This document shows, piece after piece, positions 1 through 5,310 of a DNA stretch of 5,621 nt. The notes beneath the pieces are model-generated. The model did not search any database. It worked only from the letters and a program-made list of their open reading frames with translations, and was not told where the DNA came from. Position numbers and translations under genes: made by a program. This DNA is from an uncultured Clostridia bacterium (GTDB lineage: Bacteria; Bacillota; Clostridia; Christensenellales; Aristaeellaceae): NCBI GenBank assembly GCA_946615495.1, contig CAMOHY010000159.1, positions 1 through 5,621 of the forward strand, given 5' to 3'. Numbering within the stretch: the stretch's first letter is position 1; every line of letters starts with the position of its first letter.

Positions 1-530
1 ACAAAAATATCCACCTTGCCATCCGTATCCTGCCAGATTTCGGGGCCAGTGGTGGCGTAGTGCATGGCGGGGTTGGCGGGGTTGACGAACTGGCCGGGGA
101 TGAACGCGCCGGGAATTTCCTTTGCCAGCTCATCGGCCTTTTCGATGGCGCCCTTCATGCCCTTGGCTCCCTCGGTAAGCACCAGCTCCGCCCCGTAAGC
201 CTTCATCAGCTGGCGGCGCTCCACGCTCATGGTGTCCGGCATGACGATGATGATGCGGTAGCCCCTGGCCGCCGCCACCGCCGCCAGGCCGATGCCCGTG
301 TTGCCGGAGGTGGGCTCGATGATGACGGAGCCGGGCTTGAGCGCGCCCTTTTCCTCCGCGTCGTCAATCATAGCCTTGCCGATGCGGTCCTTCACGGACC
401 CGGCGGGATTAAAATATTCCAGCTTTGCCAGCACCTTGGCGTTCAATTGTTCCGCTTCCTCAATATGGCTCAGCTCCAGCAGCGGGGTGCCCCCGATCAG
501 CTGATCGGCAGATGTATAAATACGGCTCAT
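1..530 (-). CDS. cysK: Cysteine synthase A (O-acetylserine sulfhydrylase), N-terminal part, cut by window edge
   Basis: A PLP-dependent fold-type II enzyme that makes L-cysteine from O-acetylserine and sulfide in the cytoplasm. The visible 176 residues begin MSRIYTSADQLIGGTPLLEL. They contain the PLP-lysine motif NPAGSVKDR (residues 41-49, Schiff-base Lys47), the PLP-phosphate/substrate loop TSGNTG (74-79), and the conserved GQFVNPANPAMHYATTGPEIW stretch (about 146-166). The family is usually about 305-310 residues, so roughly 130 C-terminal residues lie beyond position 1. The ATG at 530 is the clear start: AAGGAGG at 538-544 sits 7 nt upstream and the protein begins as family members do. The gene is divergent from an Rrf2 regulator, with its own near-consensus promoter at 677-706. 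In Bacillus and Staphylococcus, CysK also binds the Rrf2 regulator CymR as co-repressor; whether that happens here is inference. Cystathionine beta-synthase-like paralogues share these motifs, but the N-terminus fits CysK best. Confidence 0.95.
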   Translation of the reverse strand, partial: MSRIYTSADQLIGGTPLLELSHIEEAEQLNAKVLAKLEYFNPAGSVKDRIGKAMIDDAEEKGALKPGSVIIEPTSGNTGIGLAAVAAARGYRIIIVMPDTMSVERRQLMKAYGAELVLTEGAKGMKGAIEKADELAKEIPGAFIPGQFVNPANPAMHYATTGPEIWQDTDGKVDIF

Positions 531-646
531 GGTTTTTCCTCCTTCATTGCTCAAAAAATCCTTGCTTGCGGTTGGCCTTCTTCCCGCATTCTACACCGCC
601 AGCAATGCCCCGGATGAAGAGGCGACATCTTCCACGCGCTCACCGG

Positions 647-670
647 ATTTACCTACCTTTCAAATGGGTT
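647..670 (+). promoter_or_regulatory. Candidate Rrf2-type operator at the cysK transcription start (copy 1 of ATTTACC-N9-AATGGGTT)
   Basis: ATTTACC (647-653), nine variable bases, then AATGGGTT (663-670). The same 15 fixed bases with identical spacing occur at 772-795 over the regulator's own promoter. This copy lies just downstream of the cysK -10 box and covers the predicted start site, where a bound repressor would block transcription. It is less palindromic than the other copy. Assignment to the neighbouring Rrf2 protein is inference from position and sharing. Confidence 0.5.
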
Positions 671-676
671 TAAGGA

Positions 677-706
677 ATTATAATCCTCTCCCCCGCCCTT
701 TGTCAA
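677..706 (-). promoter_or_regulatory. Sigma-A-type promoter of cysK
   Basis: On the minus strand there is a perfect -35 box TTGACA (701-706) and a perfect -10 box TATAAT (677-682), separated by 18 bp. Transcription would start near 670, giving a leader of about 140 nt before the cysK ATG at 530. I saw no recognisable riboswitch or T-box architecture in the leader. The start-site region coincides with one copy of the repeated motif at 647-670. With both hexamers consensus, the basal promoter should be strong, so repression at the start site would be a natural control. This is prediction from sequence only. Confidence 0.8.
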
Positions 707-761
707 GGGCAAAAAAGCCCGTCTTTCCGGGCGCCGGTCCATAATACAGGAAAAAAACAAA

Positions 762-790
762 TTGAAATCCCATTTACCCCGTGGTATAAT
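762..790 (+). promoter_or_regulatory. Sigma-A-type promoter of the Rrf2 regulator gene
   Basis: The -35 box is TTGAAA (762-767) and the -10 box is TATAAT (785-790), with an optimal 17-bp spacer. An A-rich run at 751-761, directly upstream of the -35, resembles an UP element. The predicted start is near 797, leaving only about 20 nt before the GTG at 817, just enough for the ribosome binding site GGGAGGGG (801-808). Confidence 0.8.
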
Positions 791-795
791 GGGTT
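769..795 (+). promoter_or_regulatory. Candidate autoregulatory operator: dyad overlapping the -10 box of the Rrf2 gene (copy 2 of the motif)
   Basis: An almost perfect inverted repeat: CCCATT-TACC (769-778), loop CCGT (779-782), GGTA (783-786), one unpaired T (787), AATGGG (788-793). It fills the end of the promoter spacer and covers the -10 box, the classic place for a repressor to exclude RNA polymerase. It also contains the ATTTACC-N9-AATGGGTT pattern (772-795) found at the cysK start site. Rrf2 proteins are dimers that bind dyad operators and often repress their own genes; assigning this dyad to the encoded protein is inference. Confidence 0.55.
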
Positions 796-816
796 AGAAA
801 GGGAGGGGAAACCGCC

Positions 817-1230
817 GTGATTATGATTTCCACCAAGGGGCGCTACGCCCTGCGGGTGATGGCCGATTTGGCCCAGCACCAGGGCGAAGGCTACCTGGCG
901 TTAAAAGAGATCGCCGGGCGCCAGCAGATTTCCGAAAAGTATTTGGAAAGCGTGCTCAAGGGGTTGGTCCGGCAAAAAATGCTGGTGGGCGTGCGCGGCA
1001 AGGGCGGCGGCTACCGGCTCACCCGTCCGCCGGAGGAATACACCGTGGGCAGCATCCTGCGCATGACGGAGGGCGAATTGGCCCCCGTCGCCTGCCTGGA
1101 ATCGGACGCCGAGCCCTGCCCCCGCCGGGGCGAATGCGCCACCCTGCCCATGTGGCGGCGGTTGAATTCCCTGATTCAGGATTTTTTTGACGGCATTACC
1201 CTGGCAGATCTGATTGAAAAAGAAGAATAA
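817..1230 (+). CDS. Rrf2-family transcriptional regulator (CymR/IscR-like) with three-cysteine cluster motif
   Basis: A 137-residue cytoplasmic DNA-binding protein of typical Rrf2 length. The N-terminus STKGRYALRVMADLA (residues 5-19) is the family hallmark. The winged helix follows: a recognition-helix region ISEKYLESVLKGL (38-50) and the wing GVRGKGGGYRLTRP (58-71). The C-terminal part has a predicted dimerisation helix, and Cys93, Cys101 and Cys107 lie in a C-X7-C-X5-C arrangement followed by the conserved LPMW (110-113). IscR holds a [2Fe-2S] cluster with a similar three-cysteine set (C-X5-C-X5-C), whereas B. subtilis CymR lacks these cysteines. The start is GTG 817, with GGGAGGGG 8 nt upstream; ATG 823 would match many relatives but is 14 nt from that site. 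The gene stands alone, divergent from cysK and without isc/suf genes in view. That suggests control of cysteine or sulfur metabolism, possibly with Fe-S sensing. The exact subfamily is unresolved. Confidence 0.93.
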   Translation: MIMISTKGRYALRVMADLAQHQGEGYLALKEIAGRQQISEKYLESVLKGLVRQKMLVGVRGKGGGYRLTRPPEEYTVGSILRMTEGELAPVACLESDAEPCPRRGECATLPMWRRLNSLIQDFFDGITLADLIEKEE

Positions 1231-1250
1231 ATAAGGCTAAATAAAGCGCC

Positions 1251-1358
1251 CAAAAGCAAAGAGAACAGAGTGCAGAGTATTTTGATGAATGGCATGGAGC
1301 TGCGGCGCTTGTGCTCCACGATATCATCGGTACGCTGCACTCTGTTTTTTTGTTTTTT
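1251..1358. terminator. Large nested hairpin between convergent genes, probable bidirectional intrinsic terminator
   Basis: A perfect 12-bp inverted repeat, AACAGAGTGCAG (1264-1275) and CTGCACTCTGTT (1335-1346), is followed on the plus strand by T7-G-T6 (1345-1358), ending the Rrf2 transcript. On the minus strand the same stem is followed by a weaker interrupted T-rich stretch (complement of 1251-1263), which could end the ABC operon. The 59-nt interior is itself paired: GATGA/TCATC (1284-1288 with 1324-1328) and TGGAGC/GCTCCA (1295-1300 with 1313-1318), with further weak pairs between. The element is much longer than an ordinary terminator hairpin. The rest of the 177-bp gap between genes shows nothing else. 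Confidence 0.75.
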
Positions 1359-1407
1359 CTTTACTGAAAGCGTTCTATCAGCAAGGACCAAACCAACCCG
1401 CTTCCGT

Positions 1408-2361
1408 TTACCTGTCTTCCCGGAAATAGCTCAGGCCCAGGGAGGACGGGGGCTGGTTTTCCCGCTTATTGCGGATGCTGGAAATGATGAGCACCAGCAC
1501 CGTGACCACATAGGGCAGCATTTTCAAGAGGGGCTTGGTGGCCATGGTCACGTGAATCCAATCGATATTGGTGATATAGCTGGAGCAGGAGAACAGGAAC
1601 CCGAACACGGTGGAGCCGATAATGGTCATATGCGGCCGCCAAAGGGCGAAAATGACCAGGGCGATGGACAGCCAGCCGAAGGCCTCCAGGCTCAGGTACG
1701 CTTCCTGGGAAGCCATGTAGTCGATAATGTAGTAGAAGCCGCCCAGGCCCGCGATGCTGCTGCCGATGATGGTGGCCGCGTACTTGTAGCGGTTCACGTT
1801 AATGCCCACGGCGTCGGCGGTGGCGGGGTTTTCCCCCACGGCGCGCAGGTGCAGCCCCACCTTGGTGCGGAACAGCACCCAGCTGGCCGCGATGGCCACC
1901 ACGATGGCCAGGAAAAACAGCACGCCCAGGCACTGCAGGCTGTCCTGCCGGTAAGCAAAGGGCCAGCGGTAGAGCATTTTGGGGCCAACCAGGTACACGG
2001 TGGCGTTCATTTTGCTCATGATAACCTTCATCAAGCCCACGCCGAAGGTGGTCAGCGCCAGGCCGGTCACGTTCTGGTTGGCGCGCAGCGTCACCGTCAT
2101 GAAGGAATAAATGAGGCCCATGAGCCCGGACATGAGCAGGGCGCTCAGGATGCCCAGCACCACGATAAGCACCGGCGGCAGGGAGGATTTGCCGATCAGG
2201 TTCAGCATCATCACGCCGCCCGCGCCGCCCATGCACATAATGCCGGGAATGCCCAGGTTCAAATGTCCCGCTTTTTCCGTGAGTATTTCGCCCGTGGAGC
2301 CATAAATGAAGGTGGCGCCAAAGGCCAGGGAGTCAATGAGGAAATTCAGCCAAATATTCAT
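1408..2361 (-). CDS. BMP-family ABC transporter permease, second subunit (NupQ-like, BPD_transp_2)
   Basis: A 317-residue integral membrane protein, one half of the translocation channel of a nucleoside-type importer. Family marks include the N-terminal motif ILTEKAGHLNLGIPGIM (26-42), LRANQNVTGLALTTFG (92-107), the cytoplasmic coupling motif LRAVGENPATADAVGIN (172-188) that contacts the ATPase, and QEAYLSLEAFGWLSIALVIF (219-238). Hydrophobic segments fall at about 8-20, 34-54, 62-88, 99-117, 143-164, 194-214, 228-241, 245-262 and 279-296, consistent with eight to ten membrane helices. Length is normal for the family. The start ATG at 2361 overlaps the stop of the preceding permease in an ATGA, and a GGGAGGGGAGG stretch lies 7 nt upstream, so translational coupling is likely. 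It is the last gene of the operon, followed by the hairpin at 1264-1346. The substrate is inferred only from family membership. Confidence 0.93.
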   Translation of the reverse strand: MNIWLNFLIDSLAFGATFIYGSTGEILTEKAGHLNLGIPGIMCMGGAGGVMMLNLIGKSSLPPVLIVVLGILSALLMSGLMGLIYSFMTVTLRANQNVTGLALTTFGVGLMKVIMSKMNATVYLVGPKMLYRWPFAYRQDSLQCLGVLFFLAIVVAIAASWVLFRTKVGLHLRAVGENPATADAVGINVNRYKYAATIIGSSIAGLGGFYYIIDYMASQEAYLSLEAFGWLSIALVIFALWRPHMTIIGSTVFGFLFSCSSYITNIDWIHVTMATKPLLKMLPYVVTVLVLIISSIRNKRENQPPSSLGLSYFREDR

Positions 2362-3494
2362 TTTACTGCCTCCCCTCCCGCTTGGACGGCATGCTTTCCG
2401 CCCCGGAAATGAATTTGGTAATTGATGAAAAACTCACTGCCGATGATGAAAAACAGGATGATGCCGGTAATGACGTCCGGCAGCGCGCCGGACACGTTGA
2501 AATCCTGGCTGATTTGGGCCGCGCCCTGATTGAGCAGCTGAATGAGGCCGGAGGTGACGATCATGGCCAGGGGGTTGAATTTGCCCAGCCAGGATACCAT
2601 GATGGCGGTAAAGCCCTGGCCGCCAACGGAATTGGTGGTCACGGTCTGGTCCAGCCCGGCGGCGATCAGATAGCCCGTCAGGCCGCAGAGCATGCCGCTT
2701 AAAAGCATGGTGCGGATGATGACCTTGCGCACGTTGATGCCCACGTACTGCGCGGTGCGCACGCTTTCGCCCACCACGTTGATCTCATACCCGTGCTTGG
2801 AGTAATTCAGGTAAATATACAGCCCCACCGTGAGGATGAGCACCACCAGAATGATGAGCAGATAATCATTCCCGCCGACGGAGGGCAGCTTGCCCGTTTT
2901 CATCTTGGGCAGGGAGGATGAGCCGTTGGGCACCCAAATGACCAGAAAATAGGAAACAACGAAGGTGGCCACGTAGTTCATCATCAGGGTAAACAGCGTT
3001 TCATTGGTGTTCCATTTCGCCTTGCACAGGGCGGGAATAAGGGCCCAAATTCCGCCGCAAAGCAGAGCCGCCAGCAGCATCAGGGCCAGCAGCAGCGGCT
3101 CCGGCAGCGCTTCGCCCCAATAAAAGTCCACCGCGATAGCGCCCAGCACGCCCATTAGGGTCTGCCCCTCGGCGCCGGTGTTCCAAAAGCGCATGCGGAA
3201 GGCGGGCGTCAGCGCCAGGGCGATGCCCAGCAGAATGGCCAGATTTTTCAGAAACTTCCAGAACTTCCTGGAGGTGGAAAAGGAGCCCTTGATAAACGCG
3301 TTATAAAAATCCCAAATTTTTTCGGGCTTTTCCTGAATTTTTTCAATCAGCAGGAAGGCCACCAGGCCGCACACCGCCAGGCCCAGCACAATGGCCGCCA
3401 GGCGGATGGCCCAGGCCTTCGCCGGATGGATGGCGGAACGCTTGCTCAGGTGCATGAGGGGTTCCCGAACCTCGGATGCGTGATGCAGGCTCAT
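2358..3494 (-). CDS. BMP-family ABC transporter permease, first subunit (NupP-like, BPD_transp_2)
   Basis: A 378-residue integral membrane protein that pairs with the following permease. After a hydrophilic N-terminus of about 26 residues come a membrane helix (about 27-50), a polar loop, and the family signature FRMRFWNTGAEGQTLMG (99-115). Next are KWNTNETLFTLMMNYVA (160-176) and the coupling-region motif GESVRTAQYVGINVRK (242-257). Further hydrophobic segments lie near 81-97, 112-125, 133-156, 167-188, 211-230, 259-280, 294-322 and 340-358. The start ATG at 3494 directly abuts the ATPase stop (TAA-ATG), with AAGGAGG at 3503-3509 placed 8 nt upstream. The end overlaps the next permease by 4 bp. 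The larger first permease followed by the smaller second one is the usual order in nup/bmp operons. Its N-terminus is slightly long, but the strong ribosome site supports this start. Confidence 0.93.
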   Translation of the reverse strand: MSLHHASEVREPLMHLSKRSAIHPAKAWAIRLAAIVLGLAVCGLVAFLLIEKIQEKPEKIWDFYNAFIKGSFSTSRKFWKFLKNLAILLGIALALTPAFRMRFWNTGAEGQTLMGVLGAIAVDFYWGEALPEPLLLALMLLAALLCGGIWALIPALCKAKWNTNETLFTLMMNYVATFVVSYFLVIWVPNGSSSLPKMKTGKLPSVGGNDYLLIILVVLILTVGLYIYLNYSKHGYEINVVGESVRTAQYVGINVRKVIIRTMLLSGMLCGLTGYLIAAGLDQTVTTNSVGGQGFTAIMVSWLGKFNPLAMIVTSGLIQLLNQGAAQISQDFNVSGALPDVITGIILFFIIGSEFFINYQIHFRGGKHAVQAGGEAVK

Positions 3495-5198
3495 TTAAGC
3501 GTCCTCCTTCCGGGCGTAATCGGTGCGGGTCATCAGCAGGCCGATTTCTTCCTTGGTAACGGTGCGGGCGTCCACCAGGCCGGTGATGCTGCCGGAATTA
3601 ATGACCAAAATGCGGTCGCACAGCGCCAGCAGCACGTCCAGGTCCTCGCCCACGAAAATGACGGCCACCCCGTTTTCCTTTTGCTTGTTCAATAAATGAT
3701 AAATGGTATAAGAGGAGTTGATATCCAGGCCGCGCACAGGGTAAGCGGCCATGAGCACCTTGGGCGCAAAGGCGATTTCGCGCCCCACCAGCACCTTCTG
3801 CACGTTGCCGCCGGACAGGCGGCGGACGGGCGTGTTCACACCGGGGGTGACCACCTCCAGCTCATGAATGATCTCATCCGCCAGCGCCCTGGGCTTTTTC
3901 CGGTCCAGAAAGCCCGCGTGGCCTTTGCGGTAGGAGCGCAGCATCATATTGTCCGTAATGCCCATGCTGCCAACCAGGCCCATGCCCAGCCGGTCCTCCG
4001 GCACGAAGGAAAGGCGCACGCCCAGCTCCCGAATCTGCAGGGGCGTTTTGTCCCTTAAATCGATGATTTCGTCCTCTTTAAACAGCACGTCGCCGCTTTC
4101 CACCCATTTGCGCACGGCGCCGGTGGCCATGCCGTCAAAGGAAACGGGCTTGCCCTGCCGGTCGTGAAACGCGCCCTGGGCGCCCAGCTCCTTGACCCGC
4201 TTCATGCTCTTATGGAAAAAGGTGACGGGCTTATCCTTCTTGGGGTTGTGGAAAATGATTTTGCCGCTCTTTAAGGGCTGCAAACCCGCGATGGATTCCA
4301 GCAGCTCCCTTTGGCCGCTGCCCGCAATGCCCGCGATGCCCAGTATTTCCCCGCCGTTGGCTGTAAAGGAAATATCCCGGAGCACGTGCAGGCCTTCGCT
4401 GTCATCCAGGTTCAGCCCTTCCACCACCAGGCGCGGGGCCGGGCTGCGGGGCAATTCCCGGTCGATGTTCAAATCCACCTTCTTGCCCACCATCATTTCG
4501 GTCAATTGGGCTTCATTGGTTTCAGCGGTGTTCACGGTGGCAATGTGCTCGCCCTTGCGCAGAATGGCCACCCGGTCGCTCACCGCCAGCACCTCATTGA
4601 GCTTGTGGGTGATGATGATGATGGATTTGCCGTCGGCCTTCATGCGCCGCAGCACTTGGAACAGCTTGTCGATTTCCTGGGGCGTGAGTACGGCGGTGGG
4701 CTCGTCCAGAATCAGAATATCCGCGCCGCGGTAAAGCACCTTGATAATTTCCACCGTCTGCTTTTCGGACACGGACATATCGTAAATCTTTTTCTGCGGG
4801 TCGATATGGAAGCCGTACTTTTCCGCGATCTGGGCCACCTTGGCGTTGATGGCCTTCAGGTTGTAGCGGCCCTCTTCCTTCACGCCCAGCACAATGTTTT
4901 CCGCCGCGGTAAACAGGTCCACCAGCTTAAAGTGCTGATGGATCATGCCGATGCCGTGCTGAAACGCATCCTTGGGCGAACGGATGACCACCTCATGCCC
5001 ATCCACGAAAATTTTCCCCTCATCCGGGAAATAAATCCCCGAAATCATGTTCATCAGGGTGGTTTTTCCGCAGCCGTTTTCCCCCAAAATGGCCAGGATT
5101 TCCCCCTCGTACACGTCCAGGTCCACATGATCGTTGGCCACGACCGGGCCAAAACGCTTGGTGATTCCGCGCATTTGCAGAGCAAGCTGTTTTTCCAC
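3495..5198 (-). CDS. BMP-family ABC transporter ATP-binding protein with two nucleotide-binding domains (NupO-like)
   Basis: A cytoplasmic double-domain ATPase that powers the importer. The likely start is GTG 5198 (VEKQLALQMRGITKRFG), with GGAGGGG at 5204-5210 five nt upstream, giving 567 residues. An in-frame start further upstream (5279) would run through a terminator hairpin and is rejected. Domain 1: Walker A GENGCGKTT (39-47), Q-loop Gln88, altered signature SVSEKQ (142-147), Walker B ILILDEPT (161-168), H-loop His198. Domain 2: degenerate Walker A GIAGSGQRE (290-298), VPEDR motif (399-403), intact signature LSGGN (461-465), degenerate Walker B VLMAAYPVRG (481-490), and VGEDLD (516-521) where the H-loop would be. 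This asymmetry is normal in the family: one composite site (Walker motifs 1, signature 2) hydrolyses ATP. Relatives are usually about 510 residues; the excess lies between residues 318 and 390. Ribose or other sugar importers share the layout, but the neighbouring BMP protein and permeases point to the nucleoside type. Confidence 0.95.
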   Translation of the reverse strand: MEKQLALQMRGITKRFGPVVANDHVDLDVYEGEILAILGENGCGKTTLMNMISGIYFPDEGKIFVDGHEVVIRSPKDAFQHGIGMIHQHFKLVDLFTAAENIVLGVKEEGRYNLKAINAKVAQIAEKYGFHIDPQKKIYDMSVSEKQTVEIIKVLYRGADILILDEPTAVLTPQEIDKLFQVLRRMKADGKSIIIITHKLNEVLAVSDRVAILRKGEHIATVNTAETNEAQLTEMMVGKKVDLNIDRELPRSPAPRLVVEGLNLDDSEGLHVLRDISFTANGGEILGIAGIAGSGQRELLESIAGLQPLKSGKIIFHNPKKDKPVTFFHKSMKRVKELGAQGAFHDRQGKPVSFDGMATGAVRKWVESGDVLFKEDEIIDLRDKTPLQIRELGVRLSFVPEDRLGMGLVGSMGITDNMMLRSYRKGHAGFLDRKKPRALADEIIHELEVVTPGVNTPVRRLSGGNVQKVLVGREIAFAPKVLMAAYPVRGLDINSSYTIYHLLNKQKENGVAVIFVGEDLDVLLALCDRILVINSGSITGLVDARTVTKEEIGLLMTRTDYARKEDA

Positions 5199-5223
5199 GG
5201 GCACCCCTCCACAAGAAAATATC

Positions 5224-5275
5224 AAAAAACGCGCCGGACTGCCGCCCCCGCTGGGGAGGCGGCAGCCCGGTTGCG
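5224..5275 (-). terminator. Intrinsic terminator between the lipoprotein gene and the ABC genes, likely partial
   Basis: Minus-strand stem CCGG-G-CTGCCGCC (5258-5270) pairs with GGCGGCAG-T-CCGG (5234-5246). One mismatch interrupts a 12-bp pairing, and GCG/CGC may extend it at the base. The stem is followed at once by T6 (5224-5229), then more T-rich sequence. It ends 26 nt before the ATPase GTG. No clear promoter follows it, so the ATPase and permeases must depend on readthrough. Such a leaky terminator would make the binding lipoprotein more abundant than the membrane complex. Confidence 0.8.
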
Positions 5276-5279
5276 TCAC

Positions 5280-5295
5280 GGCCGGAAAGCCGGCC
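5280..5295 (-). other. Short GC hairpin just after the lipoprotein stop codon
   Basis: GGCCGG-AAAG-CCGGCC is a perfect 6-bp stem with a 4-nt loop, 15 nt beyond the lipoprotein stop and just before the intrinsic terminator. It lacks a T-tract, so it is not itself a terminator. It could protect the 3' end of the lipoprotein mRNA from exonucleases. This role is inference. Confidence 0.45.
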
Positions 5296-5310
5296 TATCA
5301 TAAGGTTGAA

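Noticed and set aside
60..617. Plus-strand open frame (185 codons) antisense to cysK
   Set aside because: The opposite strand encodes cysteine synthase with PLP motifs and a proper ribosome site, and this frame crosses the cysK start region.
531..670. T-box(Cys) or SAM riboswitch before cysK
   Set aside because: The leader is too short for a typical T-box plus terminator. I found no T-box sequence, specifier stem or SAM-riboswitch core, and no terminator hairpin before the ribosome site.
707..732. Hairpins GGGC-A6-GCCC and GCCCG-N6-CGGGC between the two promoters
   Set aside because: The stems are only 4-5 bp, they are mutually exclusive, no T-tract follows, and they lie upstream of both transcription starts, so neither is a credible terminator or RNA element.
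1270..2412. Long plus-strand open frame (380 codons) antisense to the second permease
   Set aside because: Its product is rich in His, Gln, Gly and Ala with no domain or membrane pattern. It lies opposite a clear permease gene and begins inside the terminator hairpin. It is a by-product of GC-rich codon use.
5199..5279. Upstream in-frame start for the ATPase (27 extra residues)
   Set aside because: The extension MTQPGCRLPSGGG is encoded by the terminator hairpin, has no ribosome site and no family similarity. GTG 5198 has GGAGGGG at proper distance.
4311..5303. Plus-strand open frame (330 codons) antisense to the ATPase gene
   Set aside because: The composition is the same His/Gln/Val-rich shadow type, it has no ribosome site, and it runs through the intercistronic terminator. 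The minus strand carries unmistakable ABC motifs.
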